From assembly GCA_036365455.1 (NCBI GenBank), contig JAWQUS010000003.1, positions 1,384,001 to 1,448,000 on the forward strand: DNA of 64,000 bases, read 5' to 3'. Positions 12,601-24,600 of this stretch are shown in pieces. The translations under genes and the position numbers were made by a program. The stretch's first letter is position 1. Every line of letters starts with the position of its first letter. Below the pieces are notes generated by a model. That model ran no database searches. It was not told the origin of the DNA and worked only from the letters and a program-made list of their open reading frames with translations. Origin of the DNA: Macrosoma leucophasiata (lineage: Eukaryota > Arthropoda > Insecta > Lepidoptera > Hedylidae).

Positions 12601-15600
12601 GAGCCCCTCGTGTGGGGCGCCGGGCGCCGCGGGGGCGCGGGCGAGGGCGGCGGCGGCAGCAGGGTGCGGGTGCGCGCGCACGGCTCCAGCTGGTCGCGCG
12701 CCGTAGGCCTCCGCCCCGCGGCGCCCGGCCTGCTCGTCTGTACACACCCTGAGCGGCGACTTAACTATAGGATGCTGTTGGATGTAAGTATTACTTTCTA
12801 ACGATTACTCACTGAGCACATAACATAAGCGTTTTTGTAACAGGGATCTTGAATTGTTTTTATTCCAGCCGCTCTTCCAATTGAACTACTGAAGTCCTCA
12901 GTAGCTCAATTGGAGAGTAGTAGGACTTCAGTAGCTCAATTGGAAGAGCGGCTGGACTAGATTCCCAGTAGGCCGCGAGTTCGAGTCTCGCCTGAAGTCA
13001 AATTTTTCTTTCCATTTTTCTTTAAAAATTAAATATATTTCACAAGCATGTGTTAATGCGAAATAATATAAAACAATTGTTTTTATTGTATTTAAACGTT
13101 TAGGAAATATAAATATTGTTTGAAATATCTATTTAAGTTTTAAAAGAAGACGATTCAAAATGTTGGTAGTTGTAAAACTACTCAAAACGGCTCATGTACT
13201 GACTGACTGAAGATTATGATGTCACGCGTGGTAAAAACACGATAAAGACAAGCAAATCTATTGAATTAATTTTTTATTTTGCGTCCCTTTAAAATAACCG
13301 CGTATTTATCCGATATAAAGTTAGTCTTAAACCATCATCACATTTCAGGTAAAAAATGTCCACTGCTGGATAAAAGCCTCTCCCAAAGATTGCCACAACG
13401 AATGATCTTAGGCCGTCCACATCCTCAACCATCATTATATTAAAAACTAGCTGTTGTCCGCGGCACCCGCGTGGGTGTCGTATTATAAATAACTAAGTAG
13501 CCTATGTTCTTTCACAAAATCAGCTCTATCTCTGTACCAAATTTCGTTAAAATTGGTTCAGTTGTTTGGACGTGAAAAAGTAACAGACAGACAGACAGAC
13601 AGAGTTACTTTCGCATTTATAATATTAAAGTAGAGATTATGAGATACCTCTTCTACCTACCCTGCTCTATTAGAATGAATTCCTATTTTAAAAGAGGTAT
13701 GCTACGAGAATACACTTTTCAGTGATATTTATGGCCCCGTAATGACTATTACAGAGACATAACAACTAAGGTCTCAGGGATGGCAACGCATTTGCATTAT
13801 GACCTCTGGTGTTTGTGTAGATGTGCATACGTTGCCAAATCACCCTCTAAGCGTAATTAACTATGATCACTTGCTATCAACAGGTGACGCTATCAGAACT
13901 GTGTCCCCAACTGACAAAGATCGTGACGATCCTGCCATACTTCCTGGTGTACAACGACACGAAGCGCCACCTTCGCTTCATGGAGGAGAACGAAGCCGCC
14001 GACCTGTGGATAGACCTGGCTCCCCAGCAGTGCACGCCCTTCTGGCCTCAGACCGACTCCATGTCCATGCACTGCAAGTATAGGGACTCGACGCTCGTGT
14101 CCCAACACTTCCCCATTGCGATGAACCATTTCACTGTGCTCAGGATGGATAAGGGGGTATGTGATTTTGTATAATATATGTATAAATGGGTTTTTTGTAT
14201 ATCAATGGTATAAATTTAAAAAATGTTCAACTTGACAGATTTAACTGGTTTTTATTGTGTTTGTAATTATCATCCAATATTAATAATTGCCATGGATAGA
14301 GTGGACTGAGGTTAACTTGCACTCCACTCCTGCCTCATTTAGCTGATAATCAAGTTTAGGGTTAAACCGTTTTGAATGTCGGTGCACTACAATCCTTTTG
14401 ATCGCGCCAAGGAGACGTTCAAGGCACGTCCCAAAAAAACCCGGACGATGAGACTATGTCGGCCATCGCCGAAATGAATACCTGCACACTTATAACACTC
14501 CACAAACATCCGACAAACATCATTTCCGGTCATCACCAACCGATGACTAGAGCGAAAGTTGCACCGCCCCTAATCGCAAGTGGCTTATGTGTCCCTCCGC
14601 AACGCCCTAAGCCGAGGTTCGGATCCACAGGGGTCTCCCTTAAGCAGTTGTGCTAACCTTATTTAGGTTGAGAGCGCCGTCTGCTCTAGCCGATTGCCCG
14701 GTGAAGTAGACCAGTGCGTGTAGCGTCGACAACATTAAGGCGCCAACTGGTGGAATACAATGAAACACAGTACTTGTCCAGTATGGTAGATGGCGTGTCA
14801 ATCGAATTACATCGCACATACGAAGATTTCTCGAGAGCTGGCTGAAAATTGTCAGTGCACTCTGCCCTATACATTAACGTCAAATGACGTTTGCCTAAAA
14901 AACAGAAAGCAAACCAGTCTTGATTCATTTTAATTAAGTACCTTTGTGTATTTAATTTCAACAGGAAAGCGCAACGCTTTCCTGTTGAAATTAAATATGT
15001 TGTCTATAACAGATGCAGGAGCAGGAACAAATGGGAACAGTTTCAATTTATATCTTCTTTAATACATCTTACTGCTTCTTGGGCAATCATTCTAAATCTT
15101 ATATGTACAAAATTACACTAATCTTACAAAAAGTACGGAAAATTATTTAAAAAAAAATGAAAGACGCACAGACCTAACCAAACCACAATTCTTTATTTGA
15201 TTAAACCTATTACAATCACGTATTATTAATGATTTACAACTTATAACACTTTTAGCAATTAATTCCGCTATGAGCTAATCATACCTAATACCTAATCTGA
15301 TCAATAAATAACTACGACTACACTATAATAGACACGTCTAAACCGTCCAACGAACGACAACCAAATGAGCCCGCTTCGTCGGACGACGCCATATTTATTG
15401 CATTCCGCTCGGTCCTGGTTGAGTAGAGGGGTGATCTTGTAAGACGGCCGTTCCTGACACGAGTTCGTCCTCGAACGTCTCACACTCTCCGTCCTGTCCG
15501 TCTCGTTCATCCTGATAATCGTCTTGCACGCTCTCTGTAATACACATAAGACACATTGAGTTACACCGATGCATAAGGTACATCAATATGATGTAAAGAC

Positions 15601-18600
15601 CGTTTTTTTTTTTTTTTATATAAGAAATATCATCGCTGCCAGCGCAAGCGTGCACTCAAGCGTCCTTAGGCAATGATTAGAAAATATCAACATAATGGGA
15701 TTAATTGTTGAATGTCCAAAGGAATGAAATTGTTATTAAAATGCAATACGATTGATAAGATTCCGGACTCTCATCACTCGGATCACATTAAGAGATGAGT
15801 ACAAAAAAAAAATGTATAACACTGCAGTGAGTCTTGATCCATTTTTTTTTTTTTTATTGTGCTAGTTTACTAATGTACCGCGCTACTTACAAGCGTCGTA
15901 GATTAGTAAAATAAATTGTTAAAACAGAGGCCGTATTTGCATGTTTTATAGTTTGCGAAAGTACAACACTGTGAAGCGAGTAGTTTCGTATGGTAGGCAT
16001 GTTAACAGCAGAGGCCGTATTGGCTTGCTACATAGTTTGCGAAAGTACCACGCTGAGAAGCGAGTAGTTTCGTATGGTAGGCTACTACTACCATGACGGT
16101 GTATACTAACCGCCCTCAAAGAAAGCTGAACATGTGTCCGGAGTCCACTCGCCGCGCCACCGAACCATGTGTTCAGAGGCGGCTTGTGTCTTCTTGCCAT
16201 AGGAACCCGCTAGCAACTCTAGCTCGTAACGGTGATGTGGCAGCACACGTAACACCTTGTACGGGCCACGCATACCGGAGTCCAGCTTGCCAGTACTTTG
16301 AGAAGTCTTGATCACGAAGACCAGGTCACCCACAGCAAAGTTTCGTGGGGGCTGCCTATTCTTGTTCACATAATCATCCTGACTCCGCTGATTGGCGCCG
16401 AGTAATTCGGACGCCCGCTGCCTATCGAGGGTGAGCTGTGCTTCTCGATTGGACGGTTGAGAGGCATCCAGTGCTACGTCCCGTATGAGAGACCTGACAA
16501 CAGGAGTGGCGGCGTCCACGCCGATAAGTAACTGCAACGGCGAAGTCTTCGTGGTAGTTTGTCTGGTGATGTTAAGAGTAAGTTGAACCTTCCACAGCAT
16601 ATTGGACCATTCTGTACCCTTGGTCGCAACCTCGACGCGTAGCATGTTCAAGACAGTGCGACAGTATCTTTCTACTTGTCCGTTTTCGCGGTGCATGCCA
16701 GGCGTGACATAGTGTATAGTGGGACCTAACTCTCTTATAAAGTTTTGAAAGGCTGAGCTTTCAAACATTCTGCCACGATCGCAGACAATAGAGGTTGGGC
16801 TACCAAATAAAGATATGGCGTTAGAGAAAACCCTTTTAACTTCATCACTATCTTGTCGGTAAATCGGATATAATAAACAAAACTTAGAGAAAGCATCAAT
16901 TATAATTAAAACATATTTGTAACCATTTGATTCTGTTAAGGGCCCCAAAACGTCTGTATGTAATACAGAGAAAGGTATATCAGGTTTAGTCCAGGACTCA
17001 ATGGGGAGTAAAGGCGTCCTGGGTACTTTCTTATGAGCTAAACATACAAGACAATGTGTTATGTACTTTTTAACAAATCCACGTAAATTAGGGAACCAAA
17101 AATGTCGTAATATAAGGTCTGTCGTTCGATCAGTGCCAATGTGATAGTGTTCGTCATGAAAAATCCTTAGCAAACTAAGTCTATGACCTTTTGGTATAAA
17201 ACATAACAAACGTGGCTCTTGACCAACTGGCGTATACTTATAAAATAATAGATCACTCTTAATTACATACCTTGTGGGATCTAGTTGCCCATCTCTCAAT
17301 TTAGCAATCAATTCATGTGTTTCCACATCAGCTGTCTGAGCGATTTTCGCCCAGTTGTTTACATTGCGAATGTGAGATACCCCCACTGCTACAGGGGGAT
17401 GTCGGCTCAAGAAGTCTGCGTGTTGCATCAAACAGCCTTTCCTGTATTCTAGAGAGAATCTAAAATCTTGTAGATATACCCACCAGCGCGCAACCCTTGG
17501 TAATAAATCTTTCTTCCGCTCGGTTAATTTTAAAGAGTTGCAGTCCGTCACTATTTTAAAGTCTATACCTATCAAATAATGACGGAAGTGCTGAAGGGCT
17601 CGTACGATAGCCAGAGTTTCAAGCTCATAACTATGATAACGGGGTTCGGCGCCTTGGGTAGATCTACTAAAATAGGCAACCACTCTCTTTCTCTTACCGA
17701 CATGCTCCTGCAGCAGTATTGCTCCCAATCCTATGGCACTGGCATCCGTGTGGAGCTCCGTGGGTAACGTTGGGTCGAAAATCGCTAAAACAGGCTCATT
17801 AGTTAAACAGTTAATAATATAATCGCGAGCTGTATCCTGATCGGTCCCCCACGAGAAAGGCTCGCCTTTTCTCAATAACTTGGCTACAGGAGCTGTCTTT
17901 ATAGAAAACGATGCAATATAACGACGAAAATAGCTCGCAAGGCCTAGAAATTGGCGAACCTGTCTCGCGTTGGTTGGTCTCGGTGACCGGACTAGAGCCT
18001 CAATTTTACTAGGGCTTGGTCTAACCTCACCTTGTCGAATTAACCGGCCCAAATATTCAACTTCTGTGTCCAAGAAAGTACACTTTTTAAGATTAACAGA
18101 AAACCCAGCGTTTTTGAGTATAATTAAAACTTCGCGCAAATATTTTAAGCCCTCATCTATCGTATTTGATAAAATTAACACATCATCGATATATGTAAGT
18201 ACCCTCCCCGAATCTATCAGAGGCTTAAGCGTCTTAGTTATAATCCTTTGATAGACTATCGGAGCATTGGCCAAACCGTAGGGCATCTTTAAGAACTCGA
18301 AATGACCCTCCGGCGTGACGAACGCGGTTTTACTGATGGAATCGTCGTCTGTTCTTAATGGCACTTGCAGAAAACCAGTTGCCATGTCAAGACTGACAAA
18401 GTACTTAAAGTTACCGAGCTTGTCAATATGGTCATCGATGAGAGGCAAGGGAAACTTTTCTTTAACCGTAATAGCGTTGAGCGCGCGGTAATCAACGCAC
18501 ATCCTGTCACTCCCGTCCTTTTTCTTTACCAGTATGACAGGACTAGCGTATGCAGAATGTGACTCGCGAATTATGCCCTTGCTGAGCAAATCATTGACAA

Positions 18601-21600
18601 TATGACGTACTCTGGATTTCTCATCCACCGACAACTTATACGGGCGATGACTTATCGGCATAGAAGAAGTTAATTTAATTTCCATACACCCCGTATTAAC
18701 CGTGGATGTCGCAGTACCCGTGATAAATAGGTCAGAAAACTCGTGAATAAGGTTCTCGAGGCGTTTTCTATCATCACCAATCAAAGGGGATCTAATATTC
18801 TCACATTCGACTGATTTTACGTGACACACTGATAAGGGACTATAAGATCTAGTTAGTAGTTGTTCACCGTCAATTCGAGTATATTTTAACCCCTTTCGAT
18901 TAAGTACATCGGTACCGATTAAAATGGATGCATTAACACACTCAGGATGAACAACGTACAGATCAACTTCAAGCTTTAATTCCGGAAATTCAACAATAAC
19001 CGTCACATATGATGTAGACTCTATGTCCTGACTTCCTATACCGCGCAGCAAACGATGAGTGGGTACTCTGTTACAATTAAAATATTTAACAATCGATTGA
19101 GATATAAGAGAAATTTCTGACCCGCTATCTATCAAGACGTCAACATTTATACCTTGAACTACAGCTGAAATTAAGTTGTCTGGTTTGAGACTGGATCTTT
19201 GCAAAAATTTACCTCACTAATGTTATTATTCGATTCCGTAGCAAGCGAACGCTTCTTTGAAAAACACGCGTCGACTAAATGACCGTTTCGCCGACAAAAG
19301 GTACAAAATATTGTAGATCGTCTATCGGTAGAAGCCGAAGGATTCGGTTTTGGTTTCTCAGATACACGTGTAGGATCGGATGCTATTTTAACCTTCTTGG
19401 GGCACTGCCACTTCTTATGGCCCTTTAGCCCACAAATAAGACACTTAATGTTATTACTACCCTCATTCGTACTATTAAAACGCTTTTGCGATAAAGAGTG
19501 ACTAACCTGTCGTACAGAACCATTAAAATTACGCGACTCAACTTTAGGTTTAACATACGCAGTTAGAAACTCGACTAAATTGTTACATGTCAGTTTAGCA
19601 TTAATTGCCGCTGCCTTAACCTGTGGATCCACAATACCACGCACTACAATGGATGTCCTTAACTCGTCCGACAGGCCTTTAACAATATTGAGGCGTAAAA
19701 GCGACTTACGGGCATATTCGGCATACGTTGAAAACCTATTAGAGTTAGTACACATTACTTCGAAAAGAATGGAAGCCGTATCTATATAACGAGGACATAA
19801 CGACTTGAATTCAACCTTAAAGTTACTCCACGTTCTATCCTCGGTAACCCAATCATTTAGCCACGACCGTGCCTCGCCACGTAAACAACTACCTACACGA
19901 CCTAAACATTCGCGGTCACTCCAATTATTTAGACTACGAGCGCGGTCAACTTCACTACACCAATTATCAAAATCGTGAATGTTTGGATCGAACGGTGAAA
20001 CATAAAAGCTATGTGTGTTTACGCGTAACAACTCAGATAATGCCCCAGAGATTTCAATCGGTACGTTTTGCTTTTCACCCGCACTATACGAAACGCTATG
20101 AGACGTGTTGCCTGTCTCCTTAACAGCCTCCGAGCCCTGTTCGTTACTGGTAACAGACGCGGGGACCGCCAAGGACGACAACGGCGGCCGCAATGGTTGG
20201 TCGATTATTGGACGGTTCGAACTAACACTACACGATGGTTCAGACGAAGGTTGTATTCGTCCTTCAATTGCATTTAATCGTGTGAGTATTTTACTTAATG
20301 CGTTATGTTCACGAGACCGCTCATAATTTTGACGGGATACGTGTCTATGTCTAGAACTTTCACTATAATGATCAGGATATCTAGAACGCTCTCGACACCT
20401 GCGCGTTATTGGTGGAGTATTACGACCACTAGAAACACTACGCCTATCGCGAGATCTAGATCTAGACCTAGTTCGATCCCTAGCGTATTCACGCTCCTTA
20501 ACCATTCGGGACGAACGATGAGACATTTTACTAACTGTCACTTTTACACAATGTGGGTAGAACTTTTACAAATCTTAAACAAAAATTATAAAACACGAAA
20601 CTATGTCGGATGAAACCAGCGGTAGGATCACGTATTATTGTGATCCCACTTCTGATCTTACAAAAAGTACGGAAAATTATTTAAAAAAAAATGAAAGACG
20701 CACAGACCTAACCAAACCACAATTCTTTATTTGATTAAACCTATTACAATCACGTATTATTAATGATTTAGAACTTATAACACTTTTAGCAATTAATTCC
20801 GCTATGAGCTAATCATACCTAATACCTAATCTGATCAATAAATAACTACGACTACACTATAATAGACACGTCTAAACCGTCCAACGAACGACAACCAAAT
20901 GAGCCCGCTTCGTCGGACGACGCCATATTTATTGCATTCCGCTCGGTCCTGGTTGAGTAGAGGGGTGATCTTGTAAGACTAATTTAATAAATAACTTTAA
21001 ATAACAATTATTACTAGTATGGGCCGTATTTCGGCTTTGGTCGTATTGGTCTTTCTAATGATAGGCTTCCATCGTTGTGTAAGGTGTAGGCTGTTCCCTT
21101 AGACTTGTGGGTCCATATCTTGATGGCTTTAAGGTGCGCATCGCTCTGGTCTCTGGCTGCGGAGACTGGAGGTGCGGGCTCGAGTGGCGGTGCCTGGTTA
21201 TTTGAAGATGGCGGTGATTGGTTATTTGAAAATGGTGGTGCTTGGTATACTCCGTATGGGGATGTTACCTGTAAACAATAATTTTGTTTAACTTTGGAAT
21301 CGGAATATTGATACAAATAAAGGAATTCATGTCTAACTCGCCTTTGCCTTTTAAGTCGATAAAGAAGATTTAAATATCTACTAAGTAGTAGAATAAAGGA
21401 TGAAATAAGAATAAGTAGAATAAAATATCTACTAAGTAGTAAAAAAAATGTGCAATGTATAGAGATATCTCGTCAAAGATGCCGCGTTAAAAACACACAA
21501 CAAATACAATTTTGACAGTTGAACATGTAAAATGATGATAATCGTTGGATTATCATCATTTTACATGTTTTTTTACTACTTAGTAGATATCTTATTCTAC

Positions 21601-24600
21601 TTATTCTTATTTCATTCCTTTATCCTAGCGCAGCGCAAGGTTTAGTTTTTCTATAACGCGCCCGCGTTATGTGTGAAAACATTGAAAGGTGCGGCTCGCG
21701 CGAGGAATACGATAAGCGCCCGCACCCGCTTTCTGGGTGAATTGAGTTTATACCTTAATATTTCATAAAACAACATGATCTTGCGACGTAACATTTTTAA
21801 TAGACTTTCCCTACGACACCTTTCAATAAATCACATAATTAAAAAAGTAAATCTTAAAGGTTTGGAAGACGATAGATTCACGAAATTTGTCATCAACTTA
21901 TAAGAAATGAATATAAAATTTGAAAAGCACTTGGTATCTCTAATTTACATAATTATTTTCTTAATTTTCATCATCTATTGTATATATACATACCATAAAC
22001 ATACCAAACTTGAAATAAAAACATACTTACGGTATAATGTGGCACTTTATACGAGTCAACTGTATCCAATTTAGAGTTATAGTTCATTAACGGTAAATCC
22101 CCAAAGTTTTCTAATTTGTACTGCTCCGTTTTGATGACGGTTGGCACATTATTAGTGAAAGATACCTCAAAATCTTCGTTGTCTCTTAAATTCAGAGGCT
22201 TAGGCAACTGTTCTTCAGCCATCATTTTACTGTCTGTGTATATATGAATATTGTCAGTTTGTTGATCATTTGCCATAACGTTAACATGATTATTATCTTT
22301 ATTGCTAACGGTTATGACCGAAAACTGTTGCGTTTGCATAGATTCTTCTGTATCTAGTGGTATATTCGAATATATTTTATGATCAGCATCTTGCAAGTCT
22401 TTTTCAAAACCTCTCGGTGCCTTGTAATCGGAATAATTTGGAAATGGACCTCTATAGTCAACATTAAACGGTTTTGAATCTACGTTTGTACTGATATACG
22501 GTTCTTTTACTGAGTAACTTTTATCGCTTTCGATCTCATTCGGATCTTTATAAACAATTCTCTCTTTATCGAGGTTTGGTTTGTAGTCGTAAGTCGTTTT
22601 ATCATAAGGTGCTTCTTTAACGTATTTTTCGGAATTTCTTTCGAATTCGTAATTATGAGTATCGAAGGGTTCCTTATATTTTTCACTGTACTTGTCTCTT
22701 TCTGCAAATTCAACAATCTTATCCAAATCCTGTTTGGACAGATACTTTATGATATTGCTTATGTCATCGTCTCCCAAACCTTCGTTATTAGGCCGCTTAC
22801 TAACCTTATACGTTCTCAGATTCGGTGCGTAATGAGATTCATCTTCATCCGTCATGAAGGGTGGAGGCGTGTACGAGAAGGCGCCTCGAATGGGGTAGCT
22901 TATCGGTGGTCGTCTATAAAACCTCTGCGGAGGGCTCGAGTAGAACTTTGCTCGTTTGATTCTGGTATAACGATCACTTTTTGTCTCTATAACACATAGA
23001 ACAATCAATCCGAACACTAGCTTCATTGTGTCGTGCGGTAAAGATGACTGAAAACTGACAGAGAAATTTTGGGTTAAACCTTATAAGTGCGGATAGGAAA
23101 GTGGTGTGAATTAAATTAACGCCTGTAACGCGACCGGACGTGCATGGTGACTGATGTAATGACAATGCTATAGTCACATTGAACACATGACGAGCTAAAA
23201 ATCGTATTTAATAGAAATTAAAGAATGCGTAGTAAAATATACTTAAGTATATGAAGAAAAAATTGTTTTATCTGATACGTTTACTTTTTTTTTCCACGTT
23301 CCATAGGTATGAGCAAAATTGTATTCTAAGGACTTATTCCGTTTCAAATAAATGAGGAACTTACATAGGGTGATGTATTAAAATAAGTCAAAAAATCAAA
23401 TCGTTTTAATTGTAATCGATAAAATTTTTAAAACAATAAATAACCCGCTGTTTTATTTCAATTTAATTCAGAAGCAAAGTTATTTCGAGCGGTGAAGGTG
23501 CAACAAAACATGCATGTTACATAATATTTAGATAAGGGACACGTAACATAGGGCCTCACAGACGATTACCAAGCAAAGTGTGTATGTAGCTTATTGTATT
23601 GTGTAATAACACTTTGACTAGTAACACAATCGTAGGTATAATTTATTTAAATAACAGACATACTTAATTATTATAATACGCTACCATGATTATGATAAAT
23701 GTGATATTAAAATATTCATGAGGAAATGTTAGCTATGACATATGAATTATAAAACATTAAATTTATTTTTATCGTAGTCTATCCAGATGAAAGATTATTT
23801 ATAAACTTTTTACTACATTTCTACATAAACCACTCCCAATGAAGTTACTAAGACTTACCCGCGTGTATGCATGCAATGCATGTTACATGTTATGATGAAC
23901 GATGACAGACAATTCACTTGATATTTTAAGTCCCATAGGGGGCTAAATCAGCTAATCTATTCCCAAAATCCTCGGAGTTCAATTGAGCCCAAAATGTCGT
24001 GCTACAAAATTTACTTTTTATCCTGTGTCGATTCTTCATCCACAACGCGCGTTGGATTGATAATTTTCTATTTTATATTAACACTCACTTCATCGAAGAG
24101 GAAATAGAAGAATACTTTAAAATGGTGCTGTGCATTTATTAAACTAGACTCGCCGAATCACTTCATATGTGGAACATTCTCAACTTTGATTATCTTCTCC
24201 AAATCGCCTCGCTGCGTCAAGAACTCGCTTACAAATCTCTCAAAATAACAGTTTCCACTTACTTTTCGGATTCTTAATCAAATCTCACACCTAATTACAA
24301 ATTAAGTGTCCCGGTGTTCAGTTCAGGTACATCATTAGCGATCATAAATGCCCAAGAAACTAAGATCTTGAGAACTAAGATATTTTACTTTTTCACTACA
24401 ATTAGATTCTGTTTCCAACAAGTTAACTCGCATAATCGTTGGTCCCCATAGAGCAACACGGGTCACCGGCCGCGGCGGACCGGAGGGGAGTAGCAATACG
24501 CAGGCTTTTTCCTCTGTCAAAGTACAACACTGAATGGTCCTATGCCTGTCGCCCAGATATTTAAATGTGTGCGTGAAATTGTTAATGTATTTTGTTAAAG

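Larger units (their letters stand above)
15122..20978 (-). mobile_element. Complete Ty3/gypsy LTR retrotransposon
   Basis: 5857 bp, read on the - strand. LTRs at 20656-20978 (5') and 15122-15444 (3') are both 323 bp, bounded by the inverted ends TCTTACAA/TTGTAAGA, and differ only at one position (15237 C, 20771 G). Between them are gag (19171-20526) and pol (16106-19204) in the order protease, RT, RNase H, integrase, which is Ty3/gypsy. Both ORFs are intact. A 4-bp TSD flanks it. No envelope-like frame with membrane segments is seen. It lies in the large Vps13 intron in the opposite orientation. Confidence 0.95.

Noticed and set aside
15445..16105. Envelope gene of the gypsy element
   Set aside because: No long frame, signal peptide or membrane segment between pol and the 3' LTR.
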